Assembly (NCBI GenBank): GCA_963785765.1
Contig: CAWAWM010000004.1
Location: 372,001 to 436,000 of the forward strand
From: DATBGO01 sp963785765
GTDB taxonomy: Bacteria; Actinomycetota; Actinomycetes; Streptosporangiales; Streptosporangiaceae
Reading direction: 5' to 3'
Length of the DNA: 64,000 bases
Part shown: piece after piece, positions 1-8,762 of the stretch
Numbering within the stretch: the stretch's first letter is position 1
Layout: each line of letters begins with the position of its first letter
The notes under the pieces: model-generated
Database searches by the model: none
What the model was told of the DNA's origin: nothing
What the model saw: the letters and a program-made list of their open reading frames with translations, nothing else
Program-made: the position numbers and the translations under genes

Positions 1-1029
1 ATCCCGCACCTGGCCACCGGCCTGTACTGGACGGTCGCTGCGGCGGGAGCGGTCCTGTTCGTCGCAGCCCTGGGCGCCCATGAGATCGCGCACGCGGTCG
101 TGGCCCGGCGCCTGGGCGTCGGGGTGCGTTCGGTCACGCTGTGGATGCTCGGCGGGGTCGCCGAGCTGGCGGGGGATCCGCCGACTGCATCAGCCGACCT
201 GAAGATCGCCATCGCCGGCCCGGCGACCAGCTTTGCCGCATCGGTCCTGTTCGGCGGGGCCGCGCTAGCAGCTCGCAGCGAACATGGCCCAGCCGTGATC
301 ACTGCCGCCCTCGGCTGGCTGGCCCTGATGAACATGGCGCTGGCCCTGTTCAACCTGCTGCCGGGCGCACCGCTGGACGGCGGCCGGATCCTGCGCGGGC
401 TGCTCTGGAAGCACTATGGCGACCGGCAACGCGCGAGCCGGGCCGCGGGCCGCTCGGGACAGGTGCTCGGCATCCTGCTGGGCCTGGCCGGGTTCGCGGA
501 ATTGTTCGCCTGGCGGGACATCGGCGGCCTGTGGCTGATGCTGATCGGCTGGTTCCTGGTCACGATGGCCCGCTCGGAGCAGCAGGCCGAGCAAATCCAC
601 AGCTCGCTGGCCGGGCTGCGGGTCCGTGACATCATGATCACCCAGCCGGAGGCCGGCGGTACCTGGACCGACGTAGCGGGCTTCACCAGCCGGGTAGTCC
701 TGGCCTCGCGCCAAACGGTGTTCCCGGTGGTGGGCTTCGACGGCGAGCTGGCCGGGGTCGTCTTCGCCGACACCCTGGCCCGTGTCCCGCCGGCCAGCCG
801 ACCCGCGACCCGGCTGGGTCAGATCGCTATCCCGGTGCCGTCGGCGTACCTGGCGGACCCGGACGCGCCGGCCGACTCGCTGGCGAACCGGCCGCCACTG
901 CGCGGTCAGCTGCTGGCCGTGGTCCTGCTCGAGGGACGGCTGACGGGGCTGGTGACCGCCGAAGAACTACGGCTGGCCATGTTGCGGGCCGGGCTGGCCA
1001 GCGGCACGCCAGCCATGGCAGGACGGTGA
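1..1029 (+). CDS. Site-2 protease family (M50) zinc metalloprotease, 5' end outside window
   Basis: Intramembrane zinc protease of the site-2/SpoIVFB type. The reading frame is open from base 1, so the start lies upstream and 342 residues are visible. The zinc-binding HEIAH motif is at visible residues 27-31 inside a hydrophobic segment, and the second family signature NLLPGAPLDGG is at 118-128, where the Asp supplies the third ligand. Several further hydrophobic helices surround these motifs. The C-terminal third (about residue 205 onward, beginning VRDIMI) resembles a CBS-type regulatory region, common in actinobacterial members of this family. A family assignment is secure. The substrate, often an anti-sigma factor in known relatives, cannot be told from the sequence. 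The next gene, a DUF1918 protein, is on the same strand 91 bases downstream. Confidence 0.9.
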   Translation: MPHLATGLYWTVAAAGAVLFVAALGAHEIAHAVVARRLGVGVRSVTLWMLGGVAELAGDPPTASADLKIAIAGPATSFAASVLFGGAALAARSEHGPAVITAALGWLALMNMALALFNLLPGAPLDGGRILRGLLWKHYGDRQRASRAAGRSGQVLGILLGLAGFAELFAWRDIGGLWLMLIGWFLVTMARSEQQAEQIHSSLAGLRVRDIMITQPEAGGTWTDVAGFTSRVVLASRQTVFPVVGFDGELAGVVFADTLARVPPASRPATRLGQIAIPVPSAYLADPDAPADSLANRPPLRGQLLAVVLLEGRLTGLVTAEELRLAMLRAGLASGTPAMAGR

Positions 1030-1120
1030 CCGGCATGGATCTTGGGAATGCTCACTGCGTCGCAGTTCGGACACTCAAGGTGACGAACCAGGATAAGACT
1101 TTTGGAGAGAGGTGAGGGTT

Positions 1121-1336
1121 ATGCAGGCAAACGTGGGTGACCGGTTGGTCATTCTGTCCAGGCATCTCGACGAGCACCTGCGCTCAGGGGAGATCGTTGA
1201 GGTGCACGGCGCGGATGGCGCACCGCCCTATGTAGTCAGGTGGACGGACGAGGAGCGGACAGCGCTGGTCTTTCCCGGCCCGGACGCGCATGTCGAGCCA
1301 GCCGTGGCGCGCAGCGGTCCGGCCAAGCGAGCCTGA
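1121..1336 (+). CDS. DUF1918 domain small protein
   Basis: A 71-residue protein that matches the DUF1918 pattern: it opens MQANVGDRLVI, then has a GEIVEV segment and a PPYVVRW(x)DE segment, giving a small SH3-like beta barrel. Its biochemical role is not established. The ATG at 1121 was chosen because a purine-rich GGAGAG at 1104-1109 and GAGG just after it lie at a workable distance, and because the family usually begins MQA. An in-frame GTG at 1112 is the alternative. The stop codon falls inside the first unit of a 16-bp tandem repeat that fills the following space. Confidence 0.8.
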   Translation: MQANVGDRLVILSRHLDEHLRSGEIVEVHGADGAPPYVVRWTDEERTALVFPGPDAHVEPAVARSGPAKRA

Positions 1337-1400
1337 GACCAAGCGAGCCTGAGACCAAGCGAGCCTGAGACCAAGCGAGCCTGAGACCAAGCGAGCCTGG
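1323..1400. repeat. 16-bp tandem repeat, about 4.9 copies, starting over a stop codon
   Basis: The unit CCAAGCGAGCCTGAGA is repeated without change four times and then as a 14-base partial copy. The first unit contains the stop codon of the DUF1918 gene. Because 16 is not a multiple of three, the later TGA triplets fall in all frames. The array lies between two convergent genes (DUF1918 and PPK2). There is no strong hairpin in the unit, so a terminator function is not evident. Confidence 0.95.
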
Positions 1401-1461
1401 CCGCCAGGCCGGGTCTCCGAGTCGGTCCATGGCTGGCCCGGAGGCCAGATCTCCAGGCCAG

Positions 1462-2505
1462 CTAGCGATCGTCCCGCCGGTGCCGGTGCTGCCGCTCCAG
1501 CACGGCCGCGTGGTCGGGCACGTACGTCTGCAGTTCCCGTGGCGCGCGCACATAGCCCTGGGCCGCGGGGCGCGGCGGCAGCGAGAGCGGCAACCGCTGC
1601 ACGTCGTGGTAGGGCACGGTGGACAGCAGGTGCGCGATCATGTTGATCCGGGCGCGCCGCTTGTCATCGCTCTCGACCACGAACCACGGCGCCTCCTGGA
1701 TGTCGGTATGCACGAACATCTCGTCCTTGGCCCGGGAGTAGTTCTCCCACTGAGAAACCGATTCCAGGTCCATCGGGGACAGCTTCCACCGCCGCATGGG
1801 ATCCTCGAGCCGCGACCTGAACCTCTGCTCCTGCTCGTCGTCGCTCACCGAGAACCAGTACTTTCGCAGCAAGATGCCATCTTCGACGAGCAGCCGCTCA
1901 AAAATCGGGCACTGGTGCAGAAAGCGCCCGTACTCTTCTTTGGTGCAGAAACCCATCACCCGCTCGACGCCCGCGCGGTTATACCAGCTCCGGTCGAACA
2001 GCACGATCTGCCCGCCAGCGGGCAGGTTCTCGACATAGCGCTGGAAATACCATTCCGTCCGCTCGCGCTCGGTCGGCGCGGGCAGCGCGACGATCTGCGC
2101 GACCCGGGGGTTGAGAAAAGCCGTTACTCGCTTGATCGTGCTGCCCTTGCCTGCCGCATCCCGGCCCTCGAAGATCACCACGATCCTGGCCCGCTCGGTC
2201 CTGACCCACTCCTGCATCTTCACCAGCTCGGCCTGCAGGCGGTACAGCTCGGCCTCGTAGACCTTCTTGTTCAGGCGCTGCGGCGGGGCCGCGGGCGGAT
2301 CTTGCGAGTCCGCCCGGGTGCGGTGCGCCAGCCCGTCGTGCCCGGGTACCACCCCGGGGGCCATCGGCCCATCCAGCCCGGCCGCCCGGTCGCGCCCGCC
2401 CGTCCGGTCGCGCCTGCCCGCCCCGTCCTGACTGGCCGCCCGGCCGCGCGGTGCCACCTTGCTCTTCGCTGGCTTCCTGGCCTTGCCGTCACCGCTTGCC
2501 ACCAC
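1462..2505 (-). CDS. ppk2: Polyphosphate kinase 2, class I (PPK2)
   Basis: Transfers phosphate between inorganic polyphosphate and nucleoside diphosphates (ADP or GDP). The PPK2 fold is clear: Walker A EGRDAAGKGS near residue 115, the lid/Walker B DRSWYNR near 170, then the conserved KYWFSVSDDEQ and RRWKLSPMDLES segments. The 347-residue length fits a single-domain class I enzyme with a basic N-terminal extension of about 80 residues. That extension is rich in short Arg/Gly/Asp/Ala repeats, encoded by an imperfect 18-bp repeat near 2385-2430. The start is a GTG: GGGAGG at 2510-2515 sits 4 bases before GTG 2505 and 7 bases before GTG 2502, so either could be used. The frame stays open far upstream but overlaps the divergent CAP gene, so longer starts are rejected. 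Confidence 0.93.
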   Translation of the reverse strand: MVASGDGKARKPAKSKVAPRGRAASQDGAGRRDRTGGRDRAAGLDGPMAPGVVPGHDGLAHRTRADSQDPPAAPPQRLNKKVYEAELYRLQAELVKMQEWVRTERARIVVIFEGRDAAGKGSTIKRVTAFLNPRVAQIVALPAPTERERTEWYFQRYVENLPAGGQIVLFDRSWYNRAGVERVMGFCTKEEYGRFLHQCPIFERLLVEDGILLRKYWFSVSDDEQEQRFRSRLEDPMRRWKLSPMDLESVSQWENYSRAKDEMFVHTDIQEAPWFVVESDDKRRARINMIAHLLSTVPYHDVQRLPLSLPPRPAAQGYVRAPRELQTYVPDHAAVLERQHRHRRDDR

Positions 2506-2686
2506 CGCACCTCCCTGCCGAGTGCCTGGCCCCATTCTCCGCTGTCGGGCCGCGATGTGCGCCATCACCGCGTTCCGCCGGGTGGTTCTGCTGGTTTTTC
2601 TTCGACAATGAGAGGTTATGGCCGATCTCGCCGCCCTAAGGTGGTCCTCCGGAAGCGGTGAGCGCGGGGCGATACGAGGTCGCGAG

Positions 2687-3517
2687 ATGCCAGCCCGAAG
2701 GACCGCACAGCATAAGGCCGGCCGCAGGTTCAGCATCCGGCCGGTGCTGTGGTCAGTACCAGTGGTCGCCGTGCTCGCGGCAGGCCTGTGCCTGGCCTGG
2801 CCGGCCGGCCGGACGGCGCCGGTCACCGGGGCCAGGGATACCGCGCTGACCGCGGGCAACTGCGCGTCGGCGGCGCCGGGCACGCCGGGCTGCCATCGGC
2901 GACCCGCCGCCGCCCCGGCAGCCAGCCTCGTCCCTGGCCACGTCACCACCCGGGCCAGGCACCACGCCGCCACCGCCGCCAGGCACCGCGCCCGCACCAG
3001 CGCTGCACAGCCTGCCGCCATGCCGGTGCCCAGCTCGCCAGCTCCCGGTCCGCGCGCCACCGGCACGCCGGCACCGGCCCAGGGCGGCCGCTACGATCAG
3101 GCGGTCGACCAGGTTCTGGCCCTGATCAACCAGGCTCGAGCCCAGGCGGGCCTGGCGGCGTACACAGTCAGTTCCGGGCTGGTGCGCAGCGCGACGAGGC
3201 ATAACCAGGTGATGGCCGGCGGCTGCGGACTGTCCCATCAGTGCCCCGGTGAGCCGCCGCTCGGCACTCGCGAGACCGACGCGGGGGTGCACTGGACGTC
3301 CGCCGGGGAGAACATCGGCGAGGCAGGCCCGATCTCCGCCACCAGCGCGGCCATCGCGCAGGCCGCCGCCGGGCTCACCCAGGACATGCTGAACGAGAAG
3401 CCACCCGATGACGGTCACCGGCTGAACATCCTGAGCAGCAGCTTCCACCACATCGGCATCGCCGTGTACCTGGACAGTTCCGGCACCGTGTGGATGACCC
3501 AAGACTTCTCGAACTGA
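2687..3517 (+). CDS. Secreted or membrane-anchored CAP (SCP/PR1-like) domain protein
   Basis: 276 residues. A basic N-terminus is followed by a hydrophobic stretch (about residues 20-42, VLWSVPVVAVLAAGLCLAW), which is a signal peptide or anchor. Next comes a low-complexity Ala/Pro/Arg linker to about residue 135 and a C-terminal CAP domain. The domain shows LINQARAQAGL, SATRHNQVMA, HQCPGEPPLG, GENIG, and the closing HRLNILSSSFHHIGIAVY segment, which is typical of bacterial YkwD-like proteins. Function outside the cell is unknown for most of the family. ATG 2687 is preceded by ACGAGG at 2674-2679. An in-frame ATG at 2618 also has a GAGAGG ahead of it and would add 23 residues. The gene is divergent from ppk2, so both promoters must lie in about 2506-2686. 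Confidence 0.85.
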   Translation: MPARRTAQHKAGRRFSIRPVLWSVPVVAVLAAGLCLAWPAGRTAPVTGARDTALTAGNCASAAPGTPGCHRRPAAAPAASLVPGHVTTRARHHAATAARHRARTSAAQPAAMPVPSSPAPGPRATGTPAPAQGGRYDQAVDQVLALINQARAQAGLAAYTVSSGLVRSATRHNQVMAGGCGLSHQCPGEPPLGTRETDAGVHWTSAGENIGEAGPISATSAAIAQAAAGLTQDMLNEKPPDDGHRLNILSSSFHHIGIAVYLDSSGTVWMTQDFSN

Positions 3518-3663
3518 CGGCCCGCGCGCCCGGGCACTTGTACTTCCCTGTTACCGACGTGAAGATGAACTGCGGCACCGCCCGGTCGCCGCAGTAAGGA
3601 AGGTTCGTTGGATCGGCTCGCCCTGCGGACAGCGGTCGGCCCCGGCGCGGCGGAGCGCACGCC

Positions 3664-4641
3664 GTGATCCTCGTGGCCGGCGAGGCGCTCATCGATCTCC
3701 TCCCGGTCCTCGGCGAGCCGCACCGATTTGACGCCCGGCCCGGCGGCGCGCCGTTCAATGTCGCAGTGGGCCTGGCCCGGCTGGGCCAGCGGACCAGCTT
3801 CCTCGGCCGGATCAGCGCGGACAGTTTCGGTCGCCAGCTCCGGGCGCACCTGAACGACGCCGGAGTGGACCTCTCGATGGCTGTTGCGGCGGCGGAGGCG
3901 ACGACGCTGGCGGTCACCGATATCGACGCCGCGGGCCGCGCGGTGTACAGCTTCTACGCGAGTGACACCGCGGACTGGCAGTGGGCGGAATCCGAGGTAC
4001 CGCGGGTTCTGCCGGCCGGGATCCGCGCGCTGTACGCGGGCGGTCTGGCGCTGCGATTCGGGCCCGGGGCCGCAGTACTCGAAGGGCTCATGCGGCGCGC
4101 CAGGAGGCAGCGAAGCGCGATCATCTTCGTCGATCCCAATGTGCGCAGCGGAGCCGGGGTCAGCATGCCCGCCGAGCGGGCCCGGGTCGAACGGCAGCTG
4201 GGGGTGGCGCATGTCATCAAGGCCAGCGAGGACGACATCGCCTTGCTCTACCCAGGCCGGGACTGGCGGGAGATCGCCGCCGGCTGGCAGCGCATGACGT
4301 CCGGGATCGTCGTCATAACGCTGGGACCCGACGGCGCCAGCGCGTTTCCGCCGGGCGGCACGGAGCTAACCGTGCCCGCGGTCCCGGCTGACATCGTGGA
4401 TACCGTCGGTGCCGGGGATGCCTTCGCTGCGACGCTATTGGACGGGCTGCTCAGCGAAATTCCGGTCGGCACCGGCCCGGAAGGACTCTCGCTGATTCCC
4501 GTCGATGTCACCCGGCGACTGCTCGAACGGGCCTGCGTCAGCGCGGCCTATACCTGCAGCCGGGCCGGCGCCGAATCTGCCGACGCCCGCACCCTGCGCG
4601 ACGCGGTCGAGCGTGCGCGGCGCGCGGCCCGCCGGACTTAG
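3664..4641 (+). CDS. PfkB-family carbohydrate kinase (fructokinase-like)
   Basis: ATP-dependent kinase of the ribokinase/PfkB family, 325 residues. The N-terminus ILVAGEALIDLLP and the GGAPFNVAVGLARLG segment form the sugar-binding start of the fold. The DTVGAGDAF motif at about residues 244-253 holds the catalytic Asp and anion hole. The order and spacing resemble bacterial fructokinases, but the exact sugar is an inference. The GTG at 3664 is used. No strong ribosome binding site is visible. The gene is alone on its strand and faces thrC, with a repeat-rich gap between them. It is not next to a sugar transporter; the nearest sugar uptake operon is at 12.7-18.5 kb. Confidence 0.85.
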   Translation: MILVAGEALIDLLPVLGEPHRFDARPGGAPFNVAVGLARLGQRTSFLGRISADSFGRQLRAHLNDAGVDLSMAVAAAEATTLAVTDIDAAGRAVYSFYASDTADWQWAESEVPRVLPAGIRALYAGGLALRFGPGAAVLEGLMRRARRQRSAIIFVDPNVRSGAGVSMPAERARVERQLGVAHVIKASEDDIALLYPGRDWREIAAGWQRMTSGIVVITLGPDGASAFPPGGTELTVPAVPADIVDTVGAGDAFAATLLDGLLSEIPVGTGPEGLSLIPVDVTRRLLERACVSAAYTCSRAGAESADARTLRDAVERARRAARRT

Positions 4642-4675
4642 CCGGGTACGTCAGCCTGGGCCGCCGCCGACCTTA

Positions 4676-4816
4676 GGCGGATGCGCTGGCTTGGGCGGGC
4701 GCGCTGGCTTGGGCGGATGCGCTGGCTCGGGCGGGTGCGCGGGCCTTGGGCAGTGCCCGGCTCGGGTGCGCCAGGCCTTGCGCGGGTGCGCCGAGTTGCG
4801 CGGGTGCGCCGAGTTG
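4676..4816. repeat. Two adjacent 18-bp tandem repeats between convergent genes
   Basis: From 4676 the unit GGCGGATGCGCTGGCTTG occurs about 3.5 times with one or two changes per copy. From 4781 a second unit, CGCGGGTGCGCCGAGTTG, occurs twice exactly, with a degenerate third copy just before it. They fill most of the 201-base space between the PfkB gene and thrC. No coding function is evident. Confidence 0.85.
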
Positions 4817-4842
4817 CGCCGGCCGGGCGGCGGCAGCCGGGT

Positions 4843-5937
4843 TCAGGCCAGCCCGAGTGCCGCGGCGGCCGCAGCCTGATCAGCCGCGATCATCAACGGT
4901 GCGGCCGCGGCCGAGACCGCCGAGTCCGGGTCCTTCAGCCCGTTGCCCGTGATCGTGCAGACCACCCGGGAGCCCGCGGCGACCTGGCTGTTCTCGCACG
5001 CCTGGAGCAGGCCAGCCACTCCGGCGGCCGACGCCAGCTCGCCGAACACGCCTTCCTGCCCGGCCAGCAGCTGGTAGGCGGCCAGGATCTGCTCGTCGGT
5101 GACCGAGTCGATCAGCCCGCCGGAGGCGTCCCGCGCCTCCTCGGCCAGTCGCCAGGAGGCCGGGTTGCCGATCCGGATCGCCGTCGCGATGGTCTCCGGG
5201 GCCGCCACCGGCCGGCCAGCCACGATCGGCGCCGCACCGCTGGCCTGGTATCCGAGCATCCTCGGTGTGCGGGTGGCCCGGCCGCCAGCCAGGTACTCGC
5301 GGTAGCCCATCCAGTACGCGGCTATGTTGCCGGCGTTCCCGACCGGCAGGCAATGCACATCCGGTGCGTCGCCGAGCGCATCCACGATCTCGAACGCCGC
5401 CGTCTTCTGGCCCTGCAGCCGGTCCGGGTTGACCGAGTTCACCAGGGTGACCGGGTAGTCGGCGGCCAGCTTGCGGACCAGTTCCAGGCAGTCGTCGAAA
5501 CTGCCGTCGACCTGCAGCAGCCTGGCCCCGTGCAGCAGCGCCTGGGCCAGCTTGCCCAGCGCGATCTTGCCGCGCGGCACCAGCACCCCGCAGGCCAGGC
5601 CCGCCCGCGCCGCGTAGGCCGCGGCGCTGGCGCTGGTGTTGCCGGTCGAGGCGCAGATCACCGTGGTGGCCCCGCGGCCCGCCGCGGCACTGACCGCCAT
5701 CGTCATACCGCGGTCCTTGAACGACCCGGTCGGGTTGGCGCCCTCGATCTTCAGGTAGACCTCGCACCCGGTCATACCGGACAGCACCGGCGCGGGCAGC
5801 AGCGGGGTGCCGCCCTCCCCCATCGTGATGACCGGGGTTGCTTCGGTCACCGGCAGCAGGTCGCGGTACTCGGTGATCACGCCGCGCCACGGCCGGAGCG
5901 CTCCGGACATCCTGGCCGCCGGTGCCGCTGGATTCAT
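4843..5937 (-). CDS. thrC: Threonine synthase
   Basis: Pyridoxal-phosphate enzyme that converts O-phosphohomoserine to threonine. The 364-residue protein shows GEGGTPLL, then NPTGSFKDRGM with the PLP lysine at residue 74, and ASTGNTSASAAAYAARAG, the phosphate and substrate loop of the family. A further motif is LPVGNAGNIAAYWMGY. The ATG at 5937 is chosen because AGGAGGG lies six bases upstream and the ATG overlaps the hom stop codon as TGATG. A GTG three bases earlier is too close to the ribosome binding site. It is the last gene of a lysA-hom-thrC unit. thrB (homoserine kinase), which often follows in actinobacteria, is not present downstream. Confidence 0.96.
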   Translation of the reverse strand: MNPAAPAARMSGALRPWRGVITEYRDLLPVTEATPVITMGEGGTPLLPAPVLSGMTGCEVYLKIEGANPTGSFKDRGMTMAVSAAAGRGATTVICASTGNTSASAAAYAARAGLACGVLVPRGKIALGKLAQALLHGARLLQVDGSFDDCLELVRKLAADYPVTLVNSVNPDRLQGQKTAAFEIVDALGDAPDVHCLPVGNAGNIAAYWMGYREYLAGGRATRTPRMLGYQASGAAPIVAGRPVAAPETIATAIRIGNPASWRLAEEARDASGGLIDSVTDEQILAAYQLLAGQEGVFGELASAAGVAGLLQACENSQVAAGSRVVCTITGNGLKDPDSAVSAAAAPLMIAADQAAAAAALGLA

Positions 5938-7289
5938 CACGCGCCCTCCTCGCCCTCGACTCGCAGCACGCTGTCCACTGCGCGCACCGGTTCCATCGTG
6001 CCCAGCTCGGCGACGGTCGCGGCCAGTTCCGCCTCCTGGGCGATGTGGGTCACGATCACCAGGTTCGCGTCGTCGCCCCGGCCTTCCTGCCGGACCGCCC
6101 TGATCGACACACCGTGCCGGGCAAAGGCCTCGGCCACCGGAGCCAGCACGCCGGGCCGGTCGGCCACATCAAGCGCCACGTAGTAGCTGGTCCGGGCGGC
6201 CGAGATCGGCAGTACCGGCAGCCCGGCATAGGTGGATGCGTCCGGGCCCCTGGTGCCGGCCAGCCGGTTGCGCCCGACGGTCACGATGTCGCCGAGCACG
6301 GCGCTGGCGGTGGGACCGCCGCCGGCGCCCGCACCGTAGAACATCAGCCGTCCGGCCGCGTCCGCTTCGACGAACACCGCGTTGTAGGCCTCCCGGACCG
6401 CGGCGAGCGGATGCATCCGGGGAATCATCGCCGGGTGGACGCGGGCCGAGATCCCGCCGTCCGAGCGCTCGCAGATGGCCAGCAGTTTGATCACGCAGCC
6501 GAGCGCGCGGGCGCTCGCGATGTCCGCCTCGGTGACCTCGGTGATCCCCTCGCGGTACACCTGATCGAGCCTGACCTCGGTATGGAAGGCGATGCTGGCC
6601 AGGATGGCGGCCTTCGCGGCGGCGTCGAAGCCCTGCACATCGGCGGTGGGGTCGGCCTCGGCGTATCCGAGCGCCTGAGCCTCGTCGAGGGCGGCGTGCA
6701 ATCCGGTGCCCGCCGAGTCCATCCGGTCCAGGATGAAGTTGGTGGTCCCGTTGACGATCCCCAGGACGCGGTGCACCGCGTCGCCGGCGAGCGATTCGCG
6801 CAACGGCCGCAGCAGCGGGATGGCACCCGCCACCGAAGCCTCGTAGTACAGGTCAGCCCCGCTGCCCCGGGCCGCCGCATGCATCGTCGCGCTGTCCGCG
6901 GCGAGCAGCGCCTTGTTGGCGGTGACCACCGAGGTACCGGCGGCCAGCGCCGCCAGCAGCAGCGACCTGGCGGGCTCGATGCCGCCGATCACCTCGACCA
7001 CGATGTCGACGTCCGGGCGGGTCGCCAGGGCCATGGCGTCCGTGGTGAGCAGCGAGCCGTCGATCTTGACGCCGCGCGGCGCGGCCGTGTCGCGCACCGC
7101 GACCCCGACCACCTCCAGCGGCGCCCCGATCCGCGCGGCCAGGTCCCCCTCCTGCTCGCGCAGCTGCCGGAATACTTCCGCGCCGACTGCGCCGCAGCCG
7201 AGCAGCGCCACCTTCAGCGGGCCGCCATCGGCCGGCCCAGGGTCCTGGCCGGCGAGCGGCGCCAGTGACCCTGCGGTCCTGGGGCTCAT
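5937..7289 (-). CDS. hom: Homoserine dehydrogenase with ACT domain
   Basis: NAD(P)H-dependent reduction of aspartate semialdehyde to homoserine, the branch point toward threonine and methionine. The 450 residues begin with a short low-complexity tail and then the Rossmann motif VALLGCGAVGAEV (about 27-39). The catalytic region includes ANKALLA, YEASVAGAIPLL, NGTTNFIL and the DPTADVQGFDAAAKAAILAS signature. A C-terminal ACT domain starts near residue 365 (YYVALDVADRPGVLAPVAE), the usual site of threonine feedback in actinobacterial enzymes. The ATG overlaps the lysA stop as ATGA, so translation is probably coupled. Confidence 0.97.
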   Translation of the reverse strand: MSPRTAGSLAPLAGQDPGPADGGPLKVALLGCGAVGAEVFRQLREQEGDLAARIGAPLEVVGVAVRDTAAPRGVKIDGSLLTTDAMALATRPDVDIVVEVIGGIEPARSLLLAALAAGTSVVTANKALLAADSATMHAAARGSGADLYYEASVAGAIPLLRPLRESLAGDAVHRVLGIVNGTTNFILDRMDSAGTGLHAALDEAQALGYAEADPTADVQGFDAAAKAAILASIAFHTEVRLDQVYREGITEVTEADIASARALGCVIKLLAICERSDGGISARVHPAMIPRMHPLAAVREAYNAVFVEADAAGRLMFYGAGAGGGPTASAVLGDIVTVGRNRLAGTRGPDASTYAGLPVLPISAARTSYYVALDVADRPGVLAPVAEAFARHGVSIRAVRQEGRGDDANLVIVTHIAQEAELAATVAELGTMEPVRAVDSVLRVEGEEGA

Positions 7290-8677
7290 CCGGCGTCCAG
7301 CCCGAGCAGGTCGTCGATGGTCTCGCGGCGCAGCAGGACCCGCGCGGCCCCGTCGCGGACCGCAACCACCGGCGGCCGGGACACGTGGTTGTAGTTGCTG
7401 GCCATCGACCGGCAGTAGGCGCCGGTGGCGGCCACCGCGACCAGGTCACCGGGACGGATGTCGGCGGGCAGGTAGGCGTCCCTGACCACGATGTCGCCGC
7501 TCTCGCAGTGCCTGCCGACCAGCCGGGACAGCGCCGACGGCGCTGCCGACTCGCGGGAGGCCAGCACGCAGGTGTATTCCGAGTCATACAGCGCGGTGCG
7601 GATGTTGTCGCTCATCCCGCCGTCCACGCTGACATAGGTCCGCAGCCCGTCTACGTCCTTGACGGTGCCGACTTCATACAGCGTCACGGTGCCAGGCCCG
7701 GCGATCGCCCGGCCTGGCTCCACCGACAGCCGCGGCCTGGGCAGCCCGGCCGCCCGGCACTGGGCGTCCAGGATCTGCGCCAGGCTGTCGGCCAGGACCT
7801 TGACGTCCTGCGGGTCGTCGCCCGGCGTGTAGGCGATGCCGAACCCGCCGCCCAGGTCAAGCTCGGCGATCTCGATACCGTGCTGGTCACGGATCCGGAC
7901 CGCCAGCTCGAGCACGCGGTGCGCGGCCACTTCGAAGCCCGCCGTGTCGTAGATCTGCGATCCGATGTGTGAGTGCAGCCCGGCCAGCTCAAGTCCGGGG
8001 CAGGCCAGCACCTGGCGCACCGCCTCGTCTGCCGCGCCTGACGATAGCGAGAAGCCGAACTTCTGGTCATCGTGGGCGGTCGCCACGAACTCGTGCACCG
8101 CCGCCTCCACGCCCGTGGTGACCCGGACCAGGATCTTCAGCCGGGCCGCGCCGGGCCGCCCGGCCAGCACGGCCAGCCGGCCGATCTCATCGAAGGAGTC
8201 CGCCACGATCCGGCCGACACCGGCCTCGACGGCGCGGTCAAGCTCGGCCGGCAGCTTGTTGTTGCCGTGCATCGTGATCACCCCGGGCGCGACCCCGGCC
8301 CGCAGCGCCACCTCGAGCTCACCGCCGGTGCAGACGTCCACGCCGAGCCCCTCTTCGGTGACCCAGCGCAGCACGCCGCGGCAGCAGAACGCCTTGGCGG
8401 CATAGGCGACCTCGGCACCAGGCCCGAACGCGTCATGGAACGCCCGGCACCTGCCGCGGAAGTCCTCCTCGTCACAGGCGAACAGCGGCGTTCCGAACTC
8501 CGCGGCGAGATCGCGGACGTCCAGCCCGCCGAGCACCAGCGCGCCGGCCACCCGACGGGCGGTCCGCGGCCAGATCAGCGGGTCAAGGGCGTTGACGTCG
8601 GCCGGCCTGGGCGGCGGATGATCGGGCGGCAGCACGTCGGCGTGCCGCGGGCCGGCGGGATGGGCGACGCGGCTCAT
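7286..8677 (-). CDS. lysA: Diaminopimelate decarboxylase
   Basis: Decarboxylates meso-diaminopimelate to lysine. The 463-residue PLP enzyme belongs to fold type III: AYAAKAF carries the PLP lysine at residue 95, DLGGGFGIAY is the phosphate-binding glycine loop, and the C-terminal HCESGD and ATGAYCRSMASNYN segments complete the active site across the dimer. The ATG at 8677 follows GAGGAG with four bases between. It is the first gene of the lysA-hom-thrC group. In many actinobacteria argS precedes lysA; here the gene upstream on the same strand is a GH13 glucosidase 85 bases away, so a promoter for lysA is expected in 8678-8762. Confidence 0.96.
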   Translation of the reverse strand: MSRVAHPAGPRHADVLPPDHPPPRPADVNALDPLIWPRTARRVAGALVLGGLDVRDLAAEFGTPLFACDEEDFRGRCRAFHDAFGPGAEVAYAAKAFCCRGVLRWVTEEGLGVDVCTGGELEVALRAGVAPGVITMHGNNKLPAELDRAVEAGVGRIVADSFDEIGRLAVLAGRPGAARLKILVRVTTGVEAAVHEFVATAHDDQKFGFSLSSGAADEAVRQVLACPGLELAGLHSHIGSQIYDTAGFEVAAHRVLELAVRIRDQHGIEIAELDLGGGFGIAYTPGDDPQDVKVLADSLAQILDAQCRAAGLPRPRLSVEPGRAIAGPGTVTLYEVGTVKDVDGLRTYVSVDGGMSDNIRTALYDSEYTCVLASRESAAPSALSRLVGRHCESGDIVVRDAYLPADIRPGDLVAVAATGAYCRSMASNYNHVSRPPVVAVRDGAARVLLRRETIDDLLGLDAG

Positions 8678-8762
8678 GGCACTCCTCGCTGATCAGGTTG
8701 CGCAGCCGCCCCCGCACCCTGCTAGCCGCGTGCGCATAACGAACAGCATATCCGTCCGGAGA

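Noticed and set aside
2506..3066. N-terminal extension of PPK2 to 3066
   Set aside because: It would overlap the divergent CAP gene coding region. A strong GGGAGG followed by GTG exists at 2505/2502.
5922..7268. Plus-strand open frame of 448 codons opposite hom
   Set aside because: hom has clear Rossmann and ACT motifs; the opposite frame is His/Arg/Gly/Asp-rich and has no recognisable domain.
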